A stretch of DNA of 64,000 nt from Oceanicaulis sp052055585 (GTDB lineage: Bacteria; Pseudomonadota; Alphaproteobacteria; Caulobacterales; Maricaulaceae): the NCBI RefSeq assembly GCF_052055585.1, contig NZ_CP170485.1:2604001-2668000 (forward strand), read 5' to 3'. Both the position numbers and the translations under genes were made by a program. The notes below the pieces were generated by a model. It saw nothing but the letters and a program-made list of their open reading frames with translations, was not told where the DNA came from and made no database searches. Shown one piece after another: positions 24,057 to 31,807 of this stretch. The stretch's first letter is position 1, and each line of letters opens with the position of its first letter.

Positions 24057-25130
24057 CTACCATGAACCCGAACGCCAGGCGCGCATCAGGTCTGACCAGC
24101 TCGCCGCCCCCGACAGCGTCCGCATCACCCCGTCCGCGGGCGCATCATACAGCAATGTGTGCAGGCCTTCCGCCGCCTGCCGCCGGCTGCGGGCGATCAT
24201 CGCCTCGATCCGTGCGGCGGACAGGCGCGCCGGGTGGGGCGGCGGCGGCGGCGCATAAAGGCTCAACCCATAGGACAGACGCCGCGCCTGGGTCTGGGCC
24301 CAGCGATGCAGGCGCAACGCCGCCATGCCAGGCGCAAAGCGCAGGCCATAGGCGTCGGCAGGCGCCAGGATCACACGCCCGCCCCCTCGCTTTACGGGAC
24401 GATAGGCCAGCGGCCAGACGCCATGCGCGTGTCGCAGGGCATCCGTCGGCACGCCCCAGTCTGAAAGCCGGTCGGTCTGCAGCAAGGCTTCGGGCACACG
24501 CGGCGGGGCCAGCGTGAAGCTGGCCTGCTCCTGCACGGCGTGATCGCGGCTGAGAATCCATTGTTCGAGCAAGGGCGCATCGGCGCTGGCGAGCTTGATC
24601 CGCACCCGTTCGATGGACCCGTCCTCAAGGCGGGTGGAAACCAGATGGGACAATTGCACGCCTCGCCCCGCCGGCATGCCCACATCCTCAAGCGGTCGCG
24701 TATCCACAAGCCAGCTGGCCCTGACGCTTCCCAGGCTGGTGTCCAGCACGACGCGAGCGCGAGAACGGTGGATCTGATCGATCCGGACCCCGGTCTCCAG
24801 CGCCATGCGCGGCTCGGAGGCGATACGGTCGAGCGCCGCATCCTGAACGCTTTGAGCGGGAACGCGCGCCAGAACGAGCTGATCCAACGGCCTGTGCAGC
24901 ACAGCCCCGTTCAGGCTTTCCACCTCAAAGCCGGAAAGCCGCCCCGCCTCGAATCGCCGGAGGACATGGGTCGGCACCGTGGGGAAGACCCATTGACGCA
25001 GATTGGGAGCAATCTGACGCGGCTCCACGATCAAGGTGCGCATGCGACGACTTGCCTGCGCCATGGCGGCCCCCAGGGCCAACCCGGACAGCCCGGCTCC
25101 GATTATAACAAGATCAAAGCGTTCACTCAT
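24057..25130 (-). CDS. FAD-dependent lycopene-cyclase-like protein
   Basis: A 357-residue flavoprotein. The FAD motif is LVIIGAGLSGLALGAAM, and LIVEPRQIAPNLRQWVFPT parallels the segment after the dinucleotide fold in bacterial CrtY beta-cyclases. WLVDTRP and a VQLSHLVS segment also sit where CrtY has the DxRG and WQxFxG motifs. Similarity is partial, so a divergent CrtY, another isoprenoid cyclase or an unrelated flavoprotein are all possible. No phytoene synthase, desaturase or ketolase is nearby. It faces a TetR gene across a strong 30-bp dyad. The catalytic substrate is unknown. Confidence 0.5.
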   Translation of the reverse strand: MSERFDLVIIGAGLSGLALGAAMAQASRRMRTLIVEPRQIAPNLRQWVFPTVPTHVLRRFEAGRLSGFEVESLNGAVLHRPLDQLVLARVPAQSVQDAALDRIASEPRMALETGVRIDQIHRSRARVVLDTSLGSVRASWLVDTRPLEDVGMPAGRGVQLSHLVSTRLEDGSIERVRIKLASADAPLLEQWILSRDHAVQEQASFTLAPPRVPEALLQTDRLSDWGVPTDALRHAHGVWPLAYRPVKRGGGRVILAPADAYGLRFAPGMAALRLHRWAQTQARRLSYGLSLYAPPPPPHPARLSAARIEAMIARSRRQAAEGLHTLLYDAPADGVMRTLSGAASWSDLMRAWRSGSW

Positions 25131-25206
25131 GGCGTCCCACTCGCATGCATGCCATCAAGGGGCGAATTTTATGTGCATAATTTCAAAGCGCACACCTTGC
25201 TTGGCT

Positions 25207-25236
25207 GCGTTACATTAACAGGCTTTAATGTAACGC
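25207..25236. promoter_or_regulatory. perfect inverted repeat, probable TetR operator
   Basis: Two perfect 12-bp arms, GCGTTACATTAA and TTAATGTAACGC, separated by six bases (CAGGCT). It lies in the 160-bp divergent region between the lycopene-cyclase-like gene (start at 25130) and the TetR gene (start at 25291), 55 bp from the latter. The length and symmetry fit a TetR-family dimer-pair site that would control both promoters. A transcribed hairpin is the alternative, but the site carries no T-run and lies 5' of both genes. Confidence 0.75.
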
Positions 25237-25290
25237 CCCCATTCGGTGGCCAATATCTGAGACGAATACGAGAACGAGACAGGCGATCCA

Positions 25291-25923
25291 ATGAACCTGC
25301 CAACCACCAAACGCGCGCAACGCAAGGCGGCGACCCGCGCGGCTGTGCTGCGAGCGGCTCGGGAAGAGTTTCACTCCCAGGGCTATGACCGGGCGAAAAT
25401 CGTCGATATCGCGCGGGCGGCTGATGTCTCGCCCGGCACAGTCCTGAACGCAGCGCCCACCAAGATCGCCCTGCTGTGCGAAGTGATGGCGGATGATTTC
25501 AACCGTCTCGGCGCCGAGACCGCCAGCCTTGCCGCTTGCCAGGAAGGCGATCTGACAACCTGCCTGAAGGCGCTGCTGGACCTGCACCTGATCCGCCACA
25601 TCGAGGATCTGGAGCTGTTCCGCGCCGCCATCGGCCATAACTGGCTCACCAATGAGACAGACTTCAAGACCCTGCATCTGAGTTTTGAAGTCGCCTGGTC
25701 GCCCGTGCGTGAAATGCTGCAGCAAGCCGCCAAGGATCCGCGCAACGGCCTTCTTGAAGACCCTGATCTTCTGACCGAGAGCCTGCTCGATCTCTATCTG
25801 GGCGTCTTGCGTCGATGCGTGATCCACGCCTGGAGCCCTGACGTGGCGCGCCAGCAACTGCACCGCCGGCTGGATCTGGTCTTTCATGACTGCCAGCAGA
25901 GCGCGGCATTGCGTTCGGCATAA
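25291..25923 (+). CDS. TetR-family transcriptional regulator
   Basis: A 210-residue one-component regulator. The N-terminal helix-turn-helix is typical: RAAVLRAAREEFHSQGYDRAKIVDIARAADVSPGTVLN, followed by APTKIALLCEVM. In most TetR proteins the turn reads GTLYxHF; here it is GTVLNAAPTK, a modest departure in the recognition helix end. The helical C-terminal half is a ligand-binding and dimerisation domain that cannot be assigned. It is divergent from the lycopene-cyclase-like gene with a perfect 30-bp dyad between. The natural inference is autorepression plus control of that gene. The ribosome-binding site is weak. Confidence 0.85.
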   Translation: MNLPTTKRAQRKAATRAAVLRAAREEFHSQGYDRAKIVDIARAADVSPGTVLNAAPTKIALLCEVMADDFNRLGAETASLAACQEGDLTTCLKALLDLHLIRHIEDLELFRAAIGHNWLTNETDFKTLHLSFEVAWSPVREMLQQAAKDPRNGLLEDPDLLTESLLDLYLGVLRRCVIHAWSPDVARQQLHRRLDLVFHDCQQSAALRSA

Positions 25924-25957
25924 AAAAGCGGCCGACACGAGGGGCGAGCCGGCCGCT
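25922..25957 (-). terminator. intrinsic terminator downstream of the porin gene
   Basis: Perfect 8-bp stem AGCGGCCG / CGGCCGCT with a 15-base loop. On the minus strand it is followed by six T residues. It lies 91 bp beyond the porin stop, overlaps the stop codon of the convergent TetR gene, and may also slow plus-strand transcripts. Confidence 0.7.
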
Positions 25958-26047
25958 GAAGGACGCGCTGGTTGATGTCTGGCGCCAGCGCAGGGGAGCC
26001 CCCTGATGAGAGGTGGCGCGCCCCACCTGACAGCGGGGCGCACATCA

Positions 26048-27388
26048 TCAGAAGGGATACTTTGTGGACAGGGTGGCGCGCGTGATCGTGCCGCTCTGCC
26101 CGTTTTCAAGCTCGCGCTCGCCAAACATCAGCTCGGCGCCCACGGTCACAGGGCCCACCGGGAAGAGATAGGCGCCAAAGGCCGACCAGGTGCTCTTGGT
26201 CACGCCCGTGCCGGTGAGGGTGATGTCATTGTCCGCTTCAAGCCTGGAATAGCCGACCGACAGACGACGGCCTTCGCCCAGTGACTGACGCCAGGCCACA
26301 AGCCCGCCATAGACCGGGATCGCTTCAAGATCGCCAGAGGCGTCCACAACCGCGCCATTGACCGAGTTCAGACCGATATAGCGGCCTATGCCTTCACCGC
26401 CGGTCAGCGAGAAGCGCAGATCAGAGCCTTCGCCGATATTGAGCTTGCCGGACCAGTTCACGCCCCAGCCGAACGCATTCCCGTCCACGCCGCCGGCCTC
26501 ATAGGCGAGATTGCGGCCCAGAGCCGAGACGGTCATGGAGCCGTAATCGCCGCTCCAGTTATAGCGGGCGACCACATCGGGAAGCGCGCCGTCGCCGCCA
26601 TCGATCCGCGCGCCGCCGCCAAAGGGCGTCACAGTGGTGTCGGGGTTTTCAAGCGCGAACTGGAAGCCGCCATTGGTGTAGCGTATCTGCGCCTGACGAC
26701 CGAACAGCATGCCGTCCGAGCCCACCAGGAAGCTGGCGCTTTCGGGGATCACCGCCGTGTTGGTGAAGGTCGACCAGTCCTGACCCACGCGCCAGTTGCC
26801 GAGCTGCATCCAGGCGACGCGCAGGCGCGGATTGTAGGAGTTCGACACCCGCTCATCGCCGCTGGCGGAGCCCAGGAAGTCAAACTCGATCCGGCCGGTC
26901 ACCGTGCCATAGTCAGATTCAGTGGAGGTGGCGAAGAAGAAGCGGCTCGATTTGGCGGTGAAATCGAAATCGGTTTCCCCATCTCCGGACCCGCCTACAG
27001 GCGTCGCGCCGGAAATGTAGAAGTCTCGCGCGATGGAGGTCGCGCCAAAATCACCATCGCTGAGATCGGTGACATGGGCGTCCAGATCCACATACCCGCC
27101 ATAGGTCACCTGGGTATTGCCCATGGAAAACCCGCGGTCGGACGAGGCGGCGGGCGCCGGAGCAGCCGGCGCAGACGCCGTTCGTTGTTCGATTTCAATG
27201 ACCCGGTCGGTCGCCGCGTCCGCCTGGGCGCGCGCGTCCTGCAGTTCTCCCCGCAGCTCGGCCACCATGGCCTCCAGAGCGGCGAGTCGCTCTTCCAGCT
27301 CCGTTACATCCTGTGCCTGTGAGGCGGCCGACAGCACCAGCGCAGACGCTGTTGCTGCGAGTACACTTCGAATAGCAAGCGTAGTCAT
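26048..27388 (-). CDS. DcaP-like trimeric outer-membrane porin
   Basis: Outer-membrane channel of 446 residues. A signal peptide (cut near SQAQ-DV) is followed by a coiled coil at about 25-65 (LEERLAALEAMVAELRGELQDARAQADAATDRV), an Ala/Pro-rich linker and a beta-barrel ending in the classic terminal Phe (LSTKYPF). Barrel signatures such as VTYGGYVDLDAHVTDL, SRFFFATSTESDYGTVTGRIEFDF and RLRVAWMQLGNWRVGQDWSTF match the DcaP family, which imports negatively charged small molecules. The coiled-coil/barrel layout is characteristic. The ATG at 27388 has GGGAGGG upstream. It is transcribed divergently from the acetate-type response regulator CrbR, so carboxylate uptake is a reasonable guess. Confidence 0.85.
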   Translation of the reverse strand: MTTLAIRSVLAATASALVLSAASQAQDVTELEERLAALEAMVAELRGELQDARAQADAATDRVIEIEQRTASAPAAPAPAASSDRGFSMGNTQVTYGGYVDLDAHVTDLSDGDFGATSIARDFYISGATPVGGSGDGETDFDFTAKSSRFFFATSTESDYGTVTGRIEFDFLGSASGDERVSNSYNPRLRVAWMQLGNWRVGQDWSTFTNTAVIPESASFLVGSDGMLFGRQAQIRYTNGGFQFALENPDTTVTPFGGGARIDGGDGALPDVVARYNWSGDYGSMTVSALGRNLAYEAGGVDGNAFGWGVNWSGKLNIGEGSDLRFSLTGGEGIGRYIGLNSVNGAVVDASGDLEAIPVYGGLVAWRQSLGEGRRLSVGYSRLEADNDITLTGTGVTKSTWSAFGAYLFPVGPVTVGAELMFGERELENGQSGTITRATLSTKYPF

Positions 27389-27582
27389 AAGGTTGTCCCT
27401 CCCAAGGATAGCCGTGTGGCTCGTGCCGATTTTTCGGCTTTATTGTGAAAGTATCGTTGTGCAGTGGGACGGGCGGTATGGGACGTTCGTCGAAAGTTAG
27501 CGTTTAACGTGTGCTACTTTTTGCCGAGACGACGACGCCCACCGGAGCGCATTATGGTCACGGTCCAGATTAGGAGACGTGT

Positions 27583-28245
27583 GTGACGGCACAGAGCACG
27601 CAAGGCCGGGTCATCCTGGCCGATGATCACCCCCTGTTTCGCGGCGCCCTGAGCACGGCGGTCAGCAAGGCGGCGCCAGGCCGCACCCTGGTGGAAACCA
27701 GCACGCTGGAGGAAACGCTGAAAGCGCTTGAAGGCGGGCGGGCCGATCTTGTCTGTCTGGACCTGCACATGGCGGACAGCTCGGGCTTTATTGGTCTGGC
27801 GGAGCTTCGCAAAACCCATCCCAGCGCACCCGTCGTGGTCATCTCCGCCAGCCAGTCACCGGGCGTCGCCGCGCGAGCGCTGGAGTTTGGCGCCTCAGGG
27901 TTCATTCCCAAGACCGCCAGCATGAGCCAGCTGGTCGAAGCGCTGACGGCGGTTCTGAATGGCGATGTCTGGGCGCCCGATGAAAGCGGCGACCCGCAGG
28001 CGCAGGAAGCGGCGGAGGCCGCAGCCCGCATCGCCCAGCTCACCCCGGCCCAGATGCGGGTGCTGCACGGTCTTGCCGCCGGGCGACTGAACAAGCAGAT
28101 CGCCTTTGACATGGGTATTTCCGAAGCCACGGTGAAAGCGCATGTGACCGCGATTTTCAGAAAGCTTGATGTGATCAACCGCACCCAGGCGGTGCTGGTG
28201 GCCCAGGCGCTGAATGTGGAGCCCCCCGCCGAGCAATCGGTCTAG
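27583..28245 (+). CDS. crbR: LuxR/NarL-type response regulator of the CrbS/CrbR system
   Basis: A 220-residue response regulator. The receiver domain (about 8-125) has the acidic pair ADDHP and the phosphorylated Asp in VCLDLHMADSSG. The C-terminal LuxR helix-turn-helix (about 150-212) reads LTPAQMRVLHGLAAGRLNKQIAFDMGISEATVKAHVTAIFRKL. The GTG start at 27583 has AGGAG seven bases upstream. It is convergent with the symporter-kinase hybrid and overlaps its end by 4 bp. NarL-type CrbR (ErdR) paired with CrbS (MxtR) controls acetyl-CoA synthetase and acetate use in Vibrio and Pseudomonas. The name rests on architecture and neighbours. Confidence 0.85.
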   Translation: MTAQSTQGRVILADDHPLFRGALSTAVSKAAPGRTLVETSTLEETLKALEGGRADLVCLDLHMADSSGFIGLAELRKTHPSAPVVVISASQSPGVAARALEFGASGFIPKTASMSQLVEALTAVLNGDVWAPDESGDPQAQEAAEAAARIAQLTPAQMRVLHGLAAGRLNKQIAFDMGISEATVKAHVTAIFRKLDVINRTQAVLVAQALNVEPPAEQSV

Positions 28246-31200
28246 AGCGTTTCCAGCCGGCGCTTGAGTGAGCTCAGACTGGCCCGCAGCACGGCGGGCG
28301 AAGCCGGCTTTCGCACCAGCTCCAGCCCGGATTTATGGGCGTCTTCCTCGACCGCGCCGCTCCGCTCCGCCGTCACCAGAAGCCCCGGCGGACGCCTGCC
28401 CCATTCTTCACACAGCGCGTCATAGACCTCCGGCCCCGTCACGTCGTGCTCCAGCTGGAAGTCGAGAATGACGAGATCGGGTCCCAGCTCGGGGAAGGCC
28501 GCCCGCGCCGTCTCCATGTCTGCCCCGCCCCGGACCTCGCAACCCCAGCGCTCCAGCAGCGTGCGTAACGCCTGCAGCACATCCGGATCATCATCCACGC
28601 ACAGGACGGACAGGCCCTGAAGGTCACCCGGACGTCGCCGCGTCTGTTGCGCCGGCGAGCTGTCGCGTGACGCCGCGCGCGGCATGACGACCTCAAACCG
28701 GGCGCCTTCGCCCAGCGCGCTCTTGAGCGAGATCTTGTGGCCCAGCGAGGCGCAGATCCGGTCCACCACGGCCAGACCCAGCCCAAGCCCCTGATCCTCG
28801 CCCTGCCCGACGGCGCCGCGGTGAAACTCACGGAAGATGGCGGACTGGCGGTCCGGTTCGATCCCGGGGCCCGTATCGATCACCTGCAAACGGACCTGAT
28901 CCCCGGCCCGGCGCACGCCGACCAGCACCTTGCCGCTCTGGGTATAGCGCACGGCGTTGGCGATCAGGTTCTGCACCACGCTGGTCATCAGGCCGCGATC
29001 CGAGAACACGGCCAGACGGCTTTTCACCACCCGCAGCTCCAGCCCCTTGGCCTGGGCCCGCCCCTGAAACTGGGCGGCGGTTTCCTCGATCAGCTCGTCA
29101 ATGGCGAAGACGCTCGGGCGCGGCGACACCCCGCCCGCATCCAGCCTGGAAATATCCAAAAGCGCGCGCAGCAGCCGGTCCGCATGGTCAATGGCGCGCT
29201 CGATCTGGTGGGCGAGATTGCGGTTCTCCTTGGAGCCGCTTTCTCCCAGCGCGCCCTCCAGCGCTCCGGCGTAAAGCCGCGCCGCAGACAAGGGTTGCAG
29301 CAGATCGTGGCTCGCCGCCGCCAGGAAGCGCGTCTTGGACTGGGTCGCCGCTTCCGCTTCGCGACGCGCACCTTCAAGGTCCTGAGCCAGCTGGAGCCGC
29401 GCCTCGCTCTCTTCCTTAAGAGCTGCAGTGCGTTCCTCGACCCGGCTTTCCAGAAGGTCATAGGCGCGCTTGAGAGCCTGTTCGGCTTCGCGCCGGGCGG
29501 TGTTGTCCTGATAGACGCCGAAATAGCCCACCACTTCGCCATCTTCCATGCGCGGCTGGTAGACCACCTGCCAGGAACGGGCGCGACCGCCGCCCTTGCT
29601 GCGGGAAATGTCAAAGACCTGCCGCTCGCCATTGAGCGCCGCCTCCATGTGAGGGCGGCGCAGGGCGTATTCCTCCTCGGTCATGAAATCCGCAAGCGGC
29701 TTGCCGATGGCGGAAGGCTCAAGGTCGAAAAAGTCGAGATAACCACGATTGGCGAAGCGCAAGCGATAATCCCGGTCCGCGTAACTCAGAAGAACGGGCA
29801 GGTTATCGGTGTAAAAACGGATCGAGCGCTCGCTCTCCTTCAGTCGGTCCTCGGAGCTGCGCAATTGCTCGGCGGTTTCGTCGATCAGCTTGACCACATC
29901 GCCGGGGCTCACCCGGGCGCCGCGCAGCACGCGGGTCATCAGGATGCGGGCCGAGGCCGCGCCCACGGCGCGCGCCAGTCGCGCTTCCGCCAGCCCGGCC
30001 ACCGCCGCCGTCAGGACATCGCCATGGCGCAGGGGACGCGCGACAGCACGGGACAGGTCGTCCAGCGCCCGTTCGGCCTGTGTCGCGCCCAGAACCCGGA
30101 TCAGCACTGTTTCAAGATCCGAAATCCGGGCGCCTGCGGCCGGAGCCGTCTCCAGCGGCCGGGCGCCCGTGAAGGCGTCAGCCTGCAATTCATCCACCAA
30201 CCCGGTCGAGGAAAAGGCGACCGCCACGATGAAGGCGATGATGTTGGCGCACAGGCAGGCAATGGAGGCGAAGGCGAACGGGTCCACGCCCGCCGGCGCG
30301 GGCGGCAAGGCCCCGGCATAGCTGGGGATGAGGATAAGGATGACCCAGAGCCCCAGCCCCGCGCCCATCCCCGCCAGCGCGCCAGCGCGGTTCGCCTTGC
30401 GCCAGTACAGACCGAACAGAAGCGCCGGGGCGAGCTGGGCGACCCCTGCGAAGGCCACAAGTCCGATCCCGGCCAGAGCGGCGGAGCGGTCAAGCCCCAG
30501 ATGGAACAGATAGGCCAGCCCCACCAGGCCCAGCACCGAGGCGCGTCGCCACATCAGGAAGCGCTTGGCGAGGCCGCTGCGCCGCGCTTCGGCCAGAAAG
30601 AGCGGACCCACCAGATTGTTCACCAGCATGGTGGACATGGCGAGCGCGGTGATCGTCACCATGCCTGCTGCCGCGGAGAAGCCGCCCAGAAACACCAGCA
30701 CCGCCAGCCAGCGCGCATCCAGCTCCAGTGGCAAGGCGAGCACATAGGCGTCAGGATTGGAGCCGTCGAGCAGGGTGGACCCTGCCCAGGCGATGGGCGG
30801 GACGAGGATCGCAACCAGCGCCAGATAGGCTGGAAACCCCCAGCGCGAGAGCCCGGCGTCCTTGGGGTTGGACACCTCCACCACCATCATGTGGAACTGG
30901 CGCGGCAGGCAGAGCGCGGCGAACGCCCCCAACAGAGTGAGAACGAGAAAGCGGAAGTCCACGCCCGGCAGGGTGAGCGGCGACTGGGCCAGCGCCGCCA
31001 TGCGGTTTTCCTGCGGCACGTGAACCCACACCTCCACCGCCAGCCAGCCCACCGCCAGCATGGCCAGCAGCTTGATGATGGATTCAAACCCGACCGCCAG
31101 CACCAGCCCGCGGTGGCTGGCGGCGGTGTCGGTATGGCGCTGGCCAAACACCATGGCGAAGGCGGCGAGACTGATCGCCACCGGAAGCCCCCAGCCCCGC

Positions 31201-31655
31201 CCCAAAGGCCCGCCCGTCAGAAGGTCGAGCGAGGCGGCGGCGCTTTTGAGCTGGAGCGCGATATAGGGGATCAGCGCCATGATCAGCGCCAGCGTCGCCA
31301 GAGCGCCAACCGCAGCGGACTTGCCATAGCGCAGCGACAGGAAGTCGGCGATCGAGCTGGTGTCATGCTCGCGTCCGAGCGCCACCAGACGCTTGACGAT
31401 GGGAAAGCCGATCAGAAAGACCAGCGCGGGGCCCAGATAGATCGGCAGATAATCCCAGCCCGCTCGCGCGGCTTCACCCACAGCGCCATAGAAGGTCCAG
31501 CTGGTACAGTAGACCGCCAGCCCCAGCGTGTAGAGCACGGCGCGGCGACGCGAAGAGCGGTCAAAGCGTACTGCCCGTGCATCGCCCCAAGCGGCGATGA
31601 CGAACAGCAAGGCCACATAGGCGCCAAGCACCCCAAGCGCGAGACTGAGCGGCAC
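28242..31655 (-). CDS. crbS: solute:sodium-symporter-domain hybrid sensor histidine kinase, CrbS-like
   Basis: A 1137-residue membrane sensor. About residues 1-500 are a 12-13 helix SSSF symporter-like domain (GAVGEAARAGWDYLPIYLGP, FPAYLALVAILVPPIAW). A PAS domain follows (about 600-715: LLSYADRDYRLRFANRGYLDFF), then a coiled coil (ALKRAYDLLESRVEERTAAL), the histidine-box FLAAASHDLLQPLSAARLYA, the ATPase lid region (VIDTGPGIEPDRQ, GLGLGLAVVDRI) and a C-terminal receiver with the Asp in LVILDFQLEHD. This is the CrbS/CbrA-like architecture. The GTG at 31655 has GGGGAGGAGG upstream. Its position next to CrbR and an acetate-type symporter supports acetate or short-chain carboxylate sensing. Confidence 0.9.
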   Translation of the reverse strand: MPLSLALGVLGAYVALLFVIAAWGDARAVRFDRSSRRRAVLYTLGLAVYCTSWTFYGAVGEAARAGWDYLPIYLGPALVFLIGFPIVKRLVALGREHDTSSIADFLSLRYGKSAAVGALATLALIMALIPYIALQLKSAAASLDLLTGGPLGRGWGLPVAISLAAFAMVFGQRHTDTAASHRGLVLAVGFESIIKLLAMLAVGWLAVEVWVHVPQENRMAALAQSPLTLPGVDFRFLVLTLLGAFAALCLPRQFHMMVVEVSNPKDAGLSRWGFPAYLALVAILVPPIAWAGSTLLDGSNPDAYVLALPLELDARWLAVLVFLGGFSAAAGMVTITALAMSTMLVNNLVGPLFLAEARRSGLAKRFLMWRRASVLGLVGLAYLFHLGLDRSAALAGIGLVAFAGVAQLAPALLFGLYWRKANRAGALAGMGAGLGLWVILILIPSYAGALPPAPAGVDPFAFASIACLCANIIAFIVAVAFSSTGLVDELQADAFTGARPLETAPAAGARISDLETVLIRVLGATQAERALDDLSRAVARPLRHGDVLTAAVAGLAEARLARAVGAASARILMTRVLRGARVSPGDVVKLIDETAEQLRSSEDRLKESERSIRFYTDNLPVLLSYADRDYRLRFANRGYLDFFDLEPSAIGKPLADFMTEEEYALRRPHMEAALNGERQVFDISRSKGGGRARSWQVVYQPRMEDGEVVGYFGVYQDNTARREAEQALKRAYDLLESRVEERTAALKEESEARLQLAQDLEGARREAEAATQSKTRFLAAASHDLLQPLSAARLYAGALEGALGESGSKENRNLAHQIERAIDHADRLLRALLDISRLDAGGVSPRPSVFAIDELIEETAAQFQGRAQAKGLELRVVKSRLAVFSDRGLMTSVVQNLIANAVRYTQSGKVLVGVRRAGDQVRLQVIDTGPGIEPDRQSAIFREFHRGAVGQGEDQGLGLGLAVVDRICASLGHKISLKSALGEGARFEVVMPRAASRDSSPAQQTRRRPGDLQGLSVLCVDDDPDVLQALRTLLERWGCEVRGGADMETARAAFPELGPDLVILDFQLEHDVTGPEVYDALCEEWGRRPPGLLVTAERSGAVEEDAHKSGLELVRKPASPAVLRASLSSLKRRLETL

Positions 31656-31754
31656 GGAGCCTCCTCCCCTGAGCGTCCGGTTTTGTGATTATTCCGGACG
31701 TAGTCTGACGATAGCCGGTCTGACGCCCGCCTGACCAGAGCTCCGTCCTGCAAA

Positions 31755-31782
31755 CGAAACGCGGCGGCCCGAAGGCCGCCGC
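31755..31782 (-). terminator. intrinsic terminator of the symporter operon
   Basis: Perfect 9-bp stem GCGGCGGCC / GGCCGCCGC with a TTCG tetraloop on the minus strand, followed by GTTTCGTTT. It begins 26 bases beyond the symporter stop, and separates that operon from crbS. Confidence 0.75.
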
Positions 31783-31807
31783 GCTGTAAGCTGAGCGTGC
31801 AGGCGGA

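Noticed and set aside
26011..26028. AGGTGG/CCACCT hairpin downstream of the porin
   Set aside because: A 6-bp stem without a T-run; the nearby 8-bp stem with a T-run explains termination better.
28737..31688. 983-residue plus-strand open frame
   Set aside because: It is antisense to crbS and has a Gln/His/Arg-rich, low-complexity composition expected of the opposite frame of a high-GC gene. The kinase domains on the minus strand are unambiguous.
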